Source: Apostichopus japonicus
Taxonomy: Eukaryota > Echinodermata > Holothuroidea > Aspidochirotida > Stichopodidae
Direction of reading: 5' to 3'
DNA: 64,000 bases
Assembly (NCBI RefSeq): GCF_037975245.1
Contig: NC_092572.1
Coordinates: 8,075,501-8,139,500 of the forward strand
Position numbers and translations under genes: made by a program. Positions 24,092 through 40,085 of the stretch are shown in pieces. The notes under the pieces were generated by a model, which was not told the DNA's origin, did no database searches, and saw only the letters and a program-made list of their open reading frames with translations. How positions within the stretch are numbered: the first letter of the stretch is position 1; the number at the start of each line of letters is the position of its first letter.

Positions 24092-24728
24092 TGTATGTGT
24101 ACATTAGATTAATACTTTACGCATTCCATGTTTTACGTGGAATGATCTCACAAGTACAGTCACTGCTCTTTTCAGTATCCCAGAAAGAAGGAAATATGGC
24201 ATGAAATTACCAATGACATTGTTCTGGCTTATCCAAATTAATTTTTTTTATGTAGAAATCAGCTTGTTATGACCTATTCAGGAATAAAAATATGAGTTTT
24301 CATAGTAAATTTGTATATGGACAAATTGTCCCGTACGTCACATGTCCCATACGTCACAGGACAATTTTCATTTGTGTAATCACTGTACTGGAATGGCTTC
24401 ATATATTTTTTTCTAATATGTTACAGCTTAGCCCTTGGAAGGTTAGGCTATTCAAAAGTGATAACAGCTTGATCACTGCCCTCCTAATTTCAGAGGGGTT
24501 TCAGCTTTGCTCGTTAGTAAAAAAAACACAAAATTCTCTGGTCCCGTACGTCACAATGTACATTAATTAAGATGGGACCTAATTAAAGCAAGTGAAGGAA
24601 ATCTTCATGAGTTTGTAATAAAGTAGCAGCAATAACAAATATGAAAACTTGAAAACGTTTCTGGAAAATAGATTTTTTATAACTTTGAGACACTTAGACA
24701 CTTTTAGGCAAATAGCTTGGACCTGCCC

Positions 24729-25133
24729 ACTACTGAGTTGATATATATCTTACCTTTAACTTCATACTTCTGACATATTTTACGTTCAATTTCATACTAC
24801 AGACTTGATACATATCTTACCTAAAACTTCATATTACTGAGTTGATACATATCTTACCTTTAACTTCATACTTCTGACATATTTTACCTTCAATTTCATA
24901 CTACTGAGTTGATACATATCTTACCTAAAACTTCATATTACTGAGTTGATACGTATCTTACCTAAAACTTCATATAACTGAGTTGATACATATCTTACCT
25001 TTAACTTCATACTACTGACATATTTTACCTTCAATTTTATACTACTGAGTTGATACATATCTTACGTTCACCGCCATACAGTTGATATATATTTTACCTC
25101 TGACTTACCCAACTGAGTTGATACATATCTTAC
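24729..25133 (-). repeat. minisatellite derived from V-ATPase exon end plus 5' splice site, part 2
   Basis: About eleven to twelve units directly adjoining exon 25305-25134. Most keep an intact GTAAGATA donor (TATCTTAC on the + strand) next to TTTAAG, so the intron begins with a row of potential 5' splice sites. Some units are shortened variants (CAGAAGTATGAA..., TAAAATATG). A third, separate array is at 39.43-39.93 kb. Confidence 0.82.
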
Positions 25134-25305
25134 CTTAAATTTCATACTACTGAGTTGATACATGATGTCATTCATATTCTCCCTGATAATAGCCCAGGTA
25201 ATCTTATTTTCACTTTGAGCTGTTGTCTCGACTGCATGCCTAACCATATCGTAGAAAGCAATCATGTTCTGAAGCATGCCGACTGTCTTGTAGAATGGAC
25301 AATAC
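25134..25305 (-). pseudogene. ATP6V1A: V-ATPase A exon: [14 protein letters not shown]...LSSMKFK
   Basis: Intact 172-bp exon: acceptor CTTCAG, then [40 protein letters not shown] and [13 protein letters not shown], followed by donor GTAAGATA. The last ~27 bp of this exon and its donor are the seed of the minisatellite that follows immediately in the intron (24.73-25.13 kb). A degenerate second copy of the exon is at 39.93-40.08 kb. Confidence 0.9.
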
Positions 25306-25399
25306 CTGAAGCATCAAGGAACAAATTAACAAGATATTACTGAATAAACGATGTTATTGAAACTAGGTTGAAATTACATAACAGTACATTCTCACCTTC

Positions 25400-26500
25400 T
25401 TTGGTAATTTTAGGCCAAGAAAGTAGCTTTAATATACAGGAACAATGTACCAATTAATATCAAATCCATTCCAAGCTAACTGTGGTTAAAGAAAAGTATT
25501 TAACTACTGTACAGCCTGGGTCAAAGTAATTACAGTGAGGGACAATATTCTATCTAAAGTCCTAAGTGAAAACAGTAAAAGCTAAATCTGCTGTACAGGG
25601 TGTTCTAAAGATTAATGTTGACAAGCTCAATATTGGTTTTTGGGAAGCAGATGACTACTACGTGTAGGAGCGGAAAATAAGTAATCCAGTATCACACTTT
25701 AAAAATAATGCTTTTACAAAATGGTCAAATTGCTATATAAATAATACAAAGAGGTGTAGCAGTTTTTGTACACAGAAACCTTGATATTCTAAAGAGAATA
25801 ATTTCAGAACCTTCAAAATTGACACACAAATTTGAGCACTAAGCCATACAACTCAACAGATGCCCACTCCTCAGCATTAGTAAAAGCATACTTGGTTTAC
25901 ACATATACATGTTATGTAGATATTAATTGCATTAGTTTGTGAACGTACCACTCAGCTATTATATAAGGTGAAAGTTATTTGCTACTGAAAGTACATTCCA
26001 CCAAGCATGACTGCAGTTATAACATCACATGACATCAAGTGGCAATTATGAAACACTTAAACAGACTATTCACCATAGATCTCTGCAGTTCAATAAATAA
26101 ATGAAACCGATTTTTGCCATTACTTAATTAGTTGTTTGTTTTAATAAACAAATGGAACATATCATAACTACTTAAAGTAATAGAACAGATGCTTATTTCA
26201 ATAACTTCCCTAGTAAATATTTTACCTATCAACTTAACTGTTTGCTAAAATATAACTTGATGCTGTCACAAGTGATTTTTTGTATAATCTAGTAAAGGTT
26301 TGAAATCATGACAAATTTAAAGTAGTTAGTGAATCTACTTTCACTCATTTAGTTTCTTCTATCAAATGAAATATAAATACCAAAATATTGAAATGTAGGG
26401 AAAGCACATTATTCATTTTACCTGTCTGCAAGTTACAATGCAATCTGAATTTGCTGTAAAAAACTAGGTCATTGGTCCGACAACCTTCCAAAGCTGATTT
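25400..26500. other. V-ATPase intron, no additional gene recognised
   Basis: AT-rich intron. The parts 25380-25620 and 26080-26270 are repeated in diverged form at 40140-40460 and 40560-40760, which defines the segmental duplication described below. Confidence 0.5.
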
Positions 26501-26584
26501 TGATTGTCCAAACACAAAGATTTTCCTAAAATTGTTAGAAGTTTGTGAAAAGATATTTCTGTTACTCGAACCCATACCACTCAC

Positions 26585-26740
26585 CTATCGTATTGTGTGT
26601 AGCCATTTTGTTGCAAGAAGTCATCCTTGATGAGCTTGGCTACCTCTAGAGTAAAACTTATCTGGCTCAGCTAGAGAACCCTTTCCAACAAGCTGGACGA
26701 TTTCTGCCAAGTCTTCTTCCTCTTGGAGAATTTCTTTGAC
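26585..26740 (-). pseudogene. ATP6V1A: V-ATPase A exon: [15 protein letters not shown]... with 1-base insertion
   Basis: [20 protein letters not shown], then GSLAEPDK, then a one-base shift at AAGTTTTACT, resuming [20 protein letters not shown] and donor GTGAGT. Length 156 bp against an expected phase-consistent 155. Confidence 0.87.
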
Positions 26741-26989
26741 CTATTATGTGTAAACATATTAATTTACAATTCCAAGAGCAATGTTTGTAGCACAAGTCAG
26801 GTGATTATACGTCCTCAGGTGATTTCATATATTCACCTAGGAACTGTAATTGCTCAAACAAGATTTCACCTGCATGATCATCATATTTCATCGTTTCACT
26901 TGACTATGCTCCTTTTTAAATTCTTTCAGTGCCAGTTAAGATCTGTTCATCTCTGTTTTCCAGATCCATATTTCCAATCCTTGTAACAC

Positions 26990-28440
26990 TATGACATCAC
27001 ACATTTACAAAGTGACAGCTTCCAGACACCAACTTTTACCTACGATATATCCCAAAAGGAGCAGCTTTTTCTTATCTGTTCAGTGGAGTTGGTTATTTAA
27101 AGCACATATCAGCATAACAAAATGCTAATTTTTGTGTTCTCCTTTAACTGCAAGAAAAACGTCTTAAACTTCTCAAAATTCTCAAACTTGATCTCTGAAC
27201 AATCACCTACCACTAAGGGACCAGAAGTTAGGTAACTTTTAATTAGTTGAGATACTGTACATTGATTGTACCATTAACGTCAATATTTACCATTTCAAGT
27301 TCAATAGAGGGGGAGCATGCACCATTGGGGCAAAATTATATAAAGAAATGAGCACTAACTGCACAAGGCCCAATACACCATGTGGATAGAAGCTTAATAT
27401 TGCTGTATTTTCATCTTATATCCTCCATAAAGATTTAGAATTATTTCACTCTCTCAAGAACACATCACGGAAACAGCAGTTCACATGCCTACTGTTTCAA
27501 ACAATATCTAGCCATATTATTTTCTTAATTACTAACAGCAAAGCTCTGTTCTACAGTGACAGCTGAGGAAAGAAGCACAACTTATGAATACAAAATTTAC
27601 TAGAAGTAAACAAGATCTGAATGGAAGACCAGAACTCAAACAAGAGACATTGTGTCCAGCATTATCTGTGGTGAACGAGGCAAAGACTGTCAATCATGCG
27701 CTGATCTCTGCAGCCACAAGAGATGACTGTCAAAGATCTGACTGAAGGTGTTTTTCAACCCCAGTTGACACCGACTGATAGAGGCCTTATACTAAGTAAC
27801 AACATAGTCTTCTTTTTCATCTCTCTTAATACATCACAAAGGCAGCAGTTAACAAACCTCATACAAATCAAGTAATTATATTTATTATCAAGTAATTTAT
27901 GTCCTAATAATAACAGCAAATAAACATATCTCAGAATATATAACCTTGTAATATTTCACATCAACTATATCAAAACTTATCAAAGTGCAGTAACAATTGC
28001 TTCCTTCTTCTATACAAACTAAGAAATACATTGGGCATCAAGGTAATGAAACCGTGACCTTGAAATATATCTAGACTAAGCAAATAATGAAATCAATAAA
28101 ACAAAAGGGATTTATTCTCCCCTTGTCATGGGATCAAAACTGAAAGGCAGATAATACTTTCAATTTGTAAAATAGATATTTCTATTAATTTGGTACAACT
28201 GTATCTATTTCCTCTTTTAACAAGAATAATCAGAAACACTTGAAAAACACAATGAGTGTGTGGTTAGTTAACTAATTTATAGGACTGTGATTTCAGAATG
28301 AAGGAGTTGAGTACATTTCTCATGTTTTGATGGACATGCCAATGCCTGAAATGTTTGGCTATTTCTTACTCATTACACAACATAATAACACACACTGGTC
28401 AGATCAGGATGACAATAAAGTTTTATTCAAAGTTAATGTT
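26990..28440. other. V-ATPase intron, nothing recognised
   Basis: AT-rich, with no exon-like pattern, no paired inverted ends and no long tandem repeat that I can see. Confidence 0.4.
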
Positions 28441-28478
28441 AAATGATGGTCAGTTCTAACTTTTGAATTCTATCTCAC

Positions 28479-28741
<263 letters not shown>

Positions 28742-29335
28742 TCATACAAAATTGAACTAATTAATAACAACCTTAACTCGTTTAACATTTCAACAAAGCA
28801 TGTTTGCACTTGTAAACTTGTCAAGCTACATTTCAAAGGTATATAAGTTATCAATCATAATTGGCAGTCCTTACATTGTTGAATTTTCTAACCAACTGCT
28901 GCATTTTCTCTGACACTAAGAGAGTTCCACATTATACAAATTAATATATTATTGAGAAGATACTTACTGAATGTTGTTAGAAATAAACATTTAACAGCAT
29001 TCTTCTACTGAACGCCATGATAAGAGTAAAGCCAAAACAGTTTCTCATACCATGCTTTGTTGAACAATTGAACCAGAGAGGCTTCTTACTGGTATATTAC
29101 CAGTCACACTGGCTGTAATTTTTGTTGAGGTTTTTTGTCGTTGGTTATTTTGTTTGCTGTTGTTACGTTTAATAAATTGCATGGATATCAATTTTTTGAG
29201 ACAATGAACCTGACAACTTAGAGATCTGTAAACTTTTGTAAACTGTTTCATGAGGGTTTTTAAAATCCAAGATGGAGATTTCTGTAACAATGGAGAATGA
29301 GGATACCCATAACGAGACGTAATGACAGTAACTTA

Positions 29336-29647
<312 letters not shown>

Positions 29648-30832
29648 CTATAATCCCATGATATTAAATGCAAAATGTTTTCAAACTTTTTCATTCGTTT
29701 GATTCAACACCTGAAAAAGATACTCTAGTAGTTATATGGTAATTAATCAAAATTGTTGCATGATTTTCGTATTGAACAAAGCTCAACAAAGAAAATGCAT
29801 CCAAATTGATCTCAAAAAGCTGCTAAGCAATCAATAAAACCAATCAATCAATAAAGCCAATAAGTCAATCAATAGATTAATGAAACTAATATAAACAAGG
29901 AACTTAAGACAAAGAAAACACAAGATCAGTAGATAGAGTACTTAATACAAAAAACTCCATTAATGATTGATGTGTGTGCGAGAGCTTAACGTGACCAAAT
30001 TGTATTATATCAGTTAGTAGTTAGTTTCTAAAGGCAAAACAATTGTTGGGCAAACAATCTGTGAGGTTACCTTAACTAATATAAGACCTGTATTACTGCA
30101 TAATCAGCAAATATTATCAGGCTGCTATAATAAGCCTGTTGACAGTCAATGATGTGTGTTTTAATTCTAGAAAATTCCCGAAAGAAACTTGCTTTTAACC
30201 AGCAGTTGTCTAGCAATGCTATCAAGTGGGTAACATTGTGAAATTCTAGACATTTAAATGTTACATCCTAGACAGAAGTGTACACATATATTATTTACTA
30301 TACATAAGCAAAGATAATGTGGCTAGCATCCAAAGTGGTCACCAGATGATCCCTGATTAAATGCACATCATTCACTGTGCACTACATATTGTCTACTATT
30401 GTATTATATTTAGTCTAAGTTGAATATTTTCTTTGTCTTTCATTGTATTGTTTCTACCAGCTTCATTTGTTTCTTTATTTTGGTGTAACATTTGTGTATC
30501 CTGATCGACCCATGTAAAACTACATAGGTAAAGACTATTGAGCAGATCACAATAAGTAATGCTGTAAACATTAACTGTATGGCGTGACACTAACAGTAGA
30601 ACAGGAAATGCTAGTACTGTACATAATTTTTTAACTTATCTTAATCTTTCCTCAAAGTTGATAGCCAATCTGTTTTCAGTTTCTATTATAGGCCTTAAAT
30701 TTCTCTTCAAATACTGTTATATTAGAAAGTTAAACTTGGAAAGAAACCCAAATCCACCTCCATCAGCCATCTGGAGCTATTTGGACTCAGTTTCAAAAGA
30801 AATATGTTTGTAACAACTTGAAACCAACTTAA

Positions 30833-33800
30833 TAGGCCATCAGCTGAAGCTCAAAATGTGGCTGTAAAATCAGTTTCGTTCCAGCAACACCGGGTCTAGA
30901 CTTTTAATGCATTTTTGGGTAGTTTAATGCATCACAAACATTATATCAAAAGTTCTCCAAAAAATTTCCTGCAGTATTTTTGTAACGCACCCTTGAAATT
31001 GGGTATGTTATGTAGACATTACGTGCTACGATGCTATGTATTAGGAACACATGTGCTAACGTTAGATTTGGTACAGTGGTGCATACATACCACTCTTTTC
31101 TTATATGTTTAATTACGACTGATATATATTTTTTTGTATAATAGTTGGGTCAGGGTTACAAGAATGGTGGAAGAGGATTCTGGTCTAAGGGTCAGTGAGG
31201 GTTGTTTTCAGGCATTACAAGTTGTGCCCTCCCCCCCCCCCCCTCCATTTTCGCCAAAATGGTAAAAAATCACATTTTCAACTTTGAAATATGAAATACA
31301 ATTTTTGCACATTATAACTTAAGGGTTTTAATTATAAAAATTTACCACTTTTAATAAACTCAGATATAATGCTTTGTAATAAATCAAATATTTTTAGATT
31401 TTCCCCCTATGTTATGAATGCATTTCTACTGTGCATGTATGCGTAAATATACACATATAATGAAAAGTTCCTCTCCATAATTGTTACACTCCCCATCCAA
31501 ACTGTTTTACACATGTGAACCCCCCCCCCCCTCCCTCTACTTTACATGTAGCTAAATCCCTAGTTACAGTGAGATGTGCCAATGCCCCAAGACCAGTGAG
31601 TTATATCTTTTGTATAAATCAATATATAAGTTGGCACACTAAGACATCATGGCATATCGTAGATGTGAAAAAAAGTTAGTCGGTATATATCCGTTACCTT
31701 AGTACTCTTTCTACAGTCTTCTGCAAACTAGGTACTTTCTCCATGTTACGGAAACGACATCTTTATAATTCGTATTCCTGCAAAAAGTGTTTCCAAGGGA
31801 GTTAACGTATAAAAGAAAAGATCACAAGGTTTTGAATGGTATTTTGAATAATAATAGTTCTATATTCTACAAATAATATGAATAATAAAGGTGAATGGTA
31901 CAAATAAGTGAATAACGAAGACAGTTAACTTAAGCCCCAGATAGAAAGAAATAATGTATCTATTAAGACTGGGTCGATACACTCAATGGTGTAGTAGAGC
32001 TGGGCCTTTGCGATGATTCAAGATACAGGTTCTTCATCAAAAGGCGCGGCAAGGAATTAATAAGTGATTAAAAGTTCATCCAAGGACAGTTGTACTAGTT
32101 ATAACAGGATCCACTTCAATTCACTGCATGGAAGTCAGGTATGGAAAAGGGAAAGTCCATTCCGTAGTAGAGGTGAAGATAATTAGATGAAATAAAAGTC
32201 ACTAAAGACTTGAATATCCTTCAGTCAAAACTTGAACAGATGCACAAAACGTGTTAACAATATGAATAAAACAGGTAACGAAATGTTACGGCAAAACAAT
32301 AAAGAACCGTGATATTGGAACAGGGTCAGGGGCGATGGTTCCCCAACAACAGTATATAAACCTCTGACTGGTTTCAGGACGCGGTATTTGCGTCATCGTC
32401 ATCAGTAAATGTAGTTGTGAATATGCATGAGGTAAAGCATGCCCATAACACCCTCCTCCCCCCTCCCCTCTCAGCAAAAAAAGGGTGATTTGAAGAAAAT
32501 GTGGATATTTATCATAAGGTGTCTGTTAGGTAGGGTAATCTACGTAAAACTACTAATAGCTAAAATGAATATATGAATAAGATCATGTTTTCTGGTTCCT
32601 TTAAACTCTGGGGAACAAAATAATGACAACATGACTTTGAAAAAGTTAACCCTCTTCACAAACTTCAAACTTGATTAAAATTTCAGACTAAGATATCAAG
32701 AGTTAACACCATCACAGTTCATCCTCCAAATCATCTTCCCCTGCATCAACAATCTCAACATCTTCTTGGAAGTTGCTGCAATTTCTATATTAACATAGGT
32801 CTGTACACGGTAGTTGTGCATTCATTCAGGAACATCTTCCTTTAAGACATTTGCCGACTCTACAGCTACTGCTGACACACTGAAGCAAAAAATCTGGGTC
32901 AGGTGGATTCGTTATCTAAGTGATTATAAGGTCATCATTTTCAAGTTTCCATCCATGTCCCTCTGGTAAGAGTGCATCAATCCTTTGCTGCAATGCCCTA
33001 CTGTGAATAGCAGCCTGGTTGGTGCAGCGCTTAACATGCTGGATCGGAGCATCTTTTGTTGGTGGTAAACTCTGCTCTGAGGAGGAGATGAACAGAACAC
33101 CTTGTACCATGAAATTGGATATTTTTGAGTCTCACATTTTATGATGGGGTACCAATATAATTACAATTCAGCTAGAAATATGTTGCAAATTACTTTAATA
33201 ATTTCAATGGAAAGATTAACCCGATATTGCATCTCAAAGCGTTTAGAGAATTTTTTAATTTTCCTTGGGGAGGACCCCCATATGCCAAAAGTCCTAGATC
33301 CACCCCTGAACACTCAATGAACCACACATTGAAGAGAGTACTTTACCTTTCAAGATCTGTATGTCTTCCTTGTCAAGAATTGTATCTAGTTTCTTCAACA
33401 TAGAGAGTGGTACCTCACTTCAATGGCAACACGGTCTTTTCCTCTAATATTCATAAAATCTGGGTTCATCTTTTTTCCGCTCTGCTGCTTGTCGAAGCAA
33501 TACTTTAATAAAATGGAATAAAAAAAGCAAATTGTTTTGCATTTTCTGTTGATCAAAATGTAAGTTTGAACAAATAAGAACTAAGACAATTTTATGTGAT
33601 CTGCTCATCTGCTATGGACAAACAAAGACACATTCAAATTTTGCAAACCAGTGTCATGCAAAAAAGAATTAAAACAGGCTTTTTTTGACAGTACAGTACA
33701 TTATCTCTTAATCTTATGGTTTAAATTATACAATGGTAGATTATATCTGTTACTAATAATAAAGGAGACAGATACTTGTTCATTTTGGTAAAGCTAGACA

Positions 33801-34950
33801 GGCTGACCATACGACCTTGCAAACCTAACCTTATTGCACCTTTGTTACACTTATTTTTCTAACTAATATAATATCTCTATCATTCAAATAAAGGGCCACA
33901 GTAAGAAAACTATGAAGCCTGTATTTAACACTTAGGCTAGTGCCCCAGATGGAGAATTTGAAACAAATTTCCGTTCCTACCACCTTATAACAAAACAAAT
34001 CAGATGACCATGCCACTAATTATATTATGTTCAGGTCCAACACTGTGCCCTTTGACTTGGATTCTATCCCTCAAGAGCTACTGATCTTGCATTATGCAAC
34101 TTCTCTTAACACTTTAACTATGCCACAGAAGTACAAGTAGAGTCGTGTACTTAGGCTTACCTCCATCGAAAGTCTCTGCTTGCTGCAGCTTTTCCTGCAC
34201 CCGTTTGCAACGCTGATAATGTATTGTTTCTTTTCCCACATATAATACATTGAACAGGCAATACACCAGAGCTTCTGCTTGGTTTCCTCGATCTTTTCCG
34301 TCAATTCTTCGTTCAAAATCATATGGGGTCTCCTCTGGAACTGTCCGTTTTCTTGCAGCAATGTGCTTGCTATCAATGAACCGCCTGTAACACTTATCGT
34401 GGAACCCCATCATACTATGCTGTTGAACACACGCTTGATCGTAGTAGGCCATGGAGTAATCAATAGTACAGCGATATCACTGTCTCCGCCGCTGAGATTA
34501 AGCCAATCTTTAGCGCAGGAAGTAACTTTAGTCCATCGTTTATTCGTCAGTGCCTTGACTGCTTCAAATTTTACAGATTCAATTTGCACTGAGCACTGTA
34601 GATTTCCGTGTGTCGGAGGCTGACTAGCGCCCGTGGGAGCCGCCATGTTTGTTGTTTTCTACAAAGATTGCACACAGAACTCATGGCTCATTGGACAATT
34701 CATATCACTTGGTACAGATATCTCACTGGCGCACAACTTTTGAACGTAAAACGGCAGGTTTCTTAACATACGCAATAAAAAATATAGTTCGATCTTTCGA
34801 GCGGAATTGCAAAAAAACTGCAGGAAAGTACATGGAGAACTTTTGGATCATTAATCTTAGTTAATTTATGTATTCGATGCTGTAGAGAAATTTTAGACCC
34901 GCAGTTGCTGGAACGAAACAAGCGAATTTCGACCTTCAGCTGATGGCCTA
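30833..34950 (-). mobile_element. 4,118-bp TIR element carrying a Cys-rich gene; TAA target duplication
   Basis: Terminal inverted repeats of about 70 bp start TAGGCCATCAGCTGAAG at both ends and share 'TTTCGTTCCAGCAAC' and 'CGGGTCTA' further in. The flanks are TAA (30830-30832 and 34951-34953), a 3-bp duplication as used by PIF/Harbinger-type and some other elements. Inside, on the - strand, lies a decayed gene of an uncharacterised Cys-rich family, whose start is about 300 bp from the right end. C-runs near 31230 and 31510 are low complexity. It is nested in a V-ATPase intron. Confidence 0.72.
32705..34646 (-). pseudogene. uncharacterised Cys-rich invertebrate protein family, decayed copy
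   Basis: The start ATG at 34646 has a good context (AACATGGCGGC) and begins MAAPTGASQPPTHGNLQC. The frame continues through KVTSCAKDWLNLSGGDSDIA. A frame shift of one base follows, then IDYSMAYYDQACVQQHSMMG and FHDKCYRRFIDSKHIAARKR. A middle piece near 33490-33390 reads QAAERKKD and NIRGKDRVAIEVRYH in two frames. The 3' part (33110-32720) reads LPPTKDAPIQHVKRCTNQAA, ALLPEGHGWKLENDDLIIT-stop-ITNPPDPDFLL, and a Cys-rich QCVSSSCRVGKCLKGRCS-stop, ending in an acidic GEDDLEDEL. The combination 'FHxxCYRxFT', 'GHGW', 'PPxPDxLL' and a C-x-C cluster recurs in many uncharacterised multicopy proteins of cnidarians, molluscs and echinoderms (my recollection). Function unknown. Confidence 0.6.
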
Positions 34951-36829
34951 TAAGTTGTGCATGCAGCGTAGGCAAAAATTATATACAAGTTTCATGAACT
35001 GAAAAAGTACTTGTGTTGAAGGTTATTACAATGTAAAACTTATATTGAAGAGAGAAATATTACACACTGCTAGTTGAAAATACCATCTTAATATCAAGCC
35101 CCTAACTAGAGATATGGTTCATTGAATGTAACCTATTTTTTCTTGCTAACTCTTCAACTACTCCAGGAAAACAAACCTTTATGATGGCATTATAATTTTC
35201 TTGTTGGTTTAAATTCTTTAAACCTGATTCATTTGGAATGTCGCTTAGCTGTTAAAGTTATGTGTGCTAAAGAATGTCATCAAATGTATCTTTTTTTGTA
35301 GAAATATACTTTACCTTTTGTGAATAAATTATTGACAAGTTACAAAGAAAAACAAGGAAATGTTCAGCTAAATTGTCCTAATGACATCGGCCATTCTGCT
35401 GTTGCCAGATGTAATTTACAACAACAAAATATCACAAAATTCATATCTTACAAAATGCCATGAGTATGTGGTTTCGGCCCAAAGATTCAGAAAACTTCCA
35501 GTCATTTTGCAAAGCAAATCATTTTCAGAGACCAGAAATTCTTTAATGGTCTGTTTGACTATTCACTGACAAACCTATGTGAGGTTCATACAAGTGGTAC
35601 TTGCACTGACTTTGGTCATTTTGTTCATTTTGTTTTGTTTTATTGTTTTGCTGTTTGATACTAAAACCTCATTTACATGGTGCAGATCTTTAGCATGACT
35701 ATACAGTCAGTTTTCAATGCAAAAATTGAAGAACCAGAAAAGCGAACTGCTTTAGTGATTCCTTGCCACATTTCATCGTAACTTAGAATATTTAATGTAA
35801 AACTGCAGTAAATGTTTTTGAGTACTAAACACTGCTTCCTTCAAGTGATTTAACGCAAAGTTCTTAAACTCATGTAGTGCTTAAATCCTTCAGGAATATT
35901 GTATTACATTAGCAAAAAGGGAAGAAATAGCCCCCATAGTAATCAAACTTCAGAACCCCTCTGCACAGAATAACGAATGCCTTTTTCTTGCCAACACACA
36001 TACAACTATTCAACCAGTGTAATTTTCTTTTGTGTGCAACATGTTAGAATATAAATTTGAATATCAAGTTAACTCTAAAGAACCTGTTATAAAGGAGCCT
36101 TACTTCACACATAATTTCATGTATAAGTCAATTACTTTCAATGCCCTATATCCATTATTATTATAATTATTACTTTCACAATCATTCTTAAGAAGGACTT
36201 CCACGAAGGCTCAATTGTATTGCCACTCAGAACATAATGATACTGAATTGTGACTACACAATACAATCCCATAGTACTCTAACTGAGGTTACAAGAAAAT
36301 ATTTTACAAAGACTTGTTAATAACTGACAACACTTTGAGGGTAATAACTTGAGGTAGCAAATTACATCAAATAGCAAGATTTGAAATGTCCTCTTGATTT
36401 GTACACACATTAAATAAAACATGGCTCCTTTCTTTACATTTTCAAAGTTGCTGACAAATATTAACCTTTCTTAACTGCAAATGCTAACAACCTTGGAATG
36501 AAACAAGCATATATATTCTATTCATTGACACAAGTTGAAGATAAAAAAGTAGTTACTGATCAATTTATTTTTATCCTTGTCTCCTTTAAAGGTAACTTTT
36601 TGCATAAAGTTAATTTCGATGCACTGTAGAATGTTTACACATGTATCTCTGTTGTCGGACCATCCCAGGGAAGTAGATAGCATATTATATTTAAAGTTGA
36701 ATATACTAAAAACCGAAATAGCTAAAGAAAGATTACTAGCACTAAATATTTTGTTTTTCTCCTGGGCTATTCAGACAAAAATAAGACTAAATTTCATTCT
36801 GTAAGTGACCTCGTGGCAGAAAAACATAC

Positions 36830-38960
<2,131 letters not shown>

Positions 38961-39429
38961 CCTCGTATGCTTAAAAAAAACTAAAAACAGACACGTATAT
39001 AGATCCAAGAGAGGGCAGATATTTTTGCTGCTGCAATACCGTAACATATAAATAAAAGATGAAGAAAGTACTACTAACTCTTATCATACCATGTAATAGT
39101 ACTATACTGTATAATACAATATATGTAATATATGATAACAATATGCTTAATAATACATACCTTAAAAATATCATATTTATTATTTTCTTTGTAACAAAAT
39201 CTATACTTTATACTTTACAAAATACATTATATAGAGTATATTTTATACTGTAATATACTATGTACTATACACTATGTACTAAACTTTGTTATTCTTTATA
39301 ATAATACTTATAGATCCAAGTGAGGGAAATATCAAAGCAAAACTAAGTTAAGTTCTTGAGGGTTGGAAAGATGATTTTAGTTGAAGCAAAAATATCACAC
39401 CAAAAGTACATAACAAATTATCCATGTGC

Positions 39430-39930
39430 CTTCTTTACATTAAGCAATTTACTACTGAGATGCTATATATTTTATATATTATATGCTACTGATTTGAAAG
39501 GTATCTTACTTAAAGTTCATCCACTGAATTCATACATATCTTTCATTTAACCATTATACTTCTGGGCTGACACATATCTTACCATCAACATCATACTACT
39601 GAGTTGATACACACACTACTTTTAACTTTATACTTCTGAGTTGATACATATCTTTTACCTTTTACTACATACTACTGAGCTGACACATATGTTACCATTA
39701 ACTTCATATAACTGAGTTTATACATATCTTACGTTAACCTTCATACTACTGAGTTGATACATACATAACCTTTATTTTCATAGTTCTAACTTGATACATA
39801 TCTTACCTTTAATCACCTGCTACTGAGTTCATACATGTTTTACCTTCAACTTCATACTACTGAGATGATACATATCTTAACATACACTATATACTACTGA
39901 GTTGATACATACTGCTACTGAGTTATACAT
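39430..39930 (-). repeat. exon-end/splice-donor minisatellite, duplicate array
   Basis: About twelve units of TTGATACATATCTTACC...TTCATACTACTGAG on the + strand, i.e. the same exon-end plus donor unit as at 20.9 and 24.7 kb, but more diverged. It precedes the decayed exon copy exactly as in the parent locus. Confidence 0.75.
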
Positions 39931-40085
39931 TATGTCATTCATATTCTCCATAATAGCTCAGGTAATCTTATTTTTACTTTGAGCTGTTGTTTTGGCGGCA
40001 TGCCTAGCCATATCGTAGGAAGCAATCATTTTCTAGAGGATGCGGACTGTCTTGTATGGACAATACCTGAACCATCGAGTACAAA
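39930..40085 (-). pseudogene. ATP6V1A: decayed second copy of a V-ATPase A exon
   Basis: The reverse complement still contains recognisable pieces of the exon encoding [20 protein letters not shown] and [14 protein letters not shown], with several substitutions and small deletions (for example the segment corresponding to ENMND is shortened). It is clearly non-functional and belongs to the 39-41.7 kb duplicate. Confidence 0.8.

Larger units (their letters stand above)
21218..24728. mobile_element. 3,511-bp TIR element with CGTACG-centred subterminal motifs
   Basis: Left end GGACAGGTCCAAGCT, right end AGCTTGGACCTGCCC: a 15-bp inverted repeat with one mismatch. The flanks are ACTA on both sides (21214-21217, 24729-24732). 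Removing the element restores a normal minisatellite unit (TTCATACTACTGAG), which confirms insertion with a 4-bp duplication. Seven copies of GTGACGTACGGGACA or a one-base variant occur: near 21396, 21562 (inverse), 21727 and 21745 on the left, and inverse near 24326, 24343 and 24540 on the right. I could not recognise a transposase. The superfamily is unassigned; 4-bp duplications are known for several (e.g. Sola, Ginger, Academ). Confidence 0.8.
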
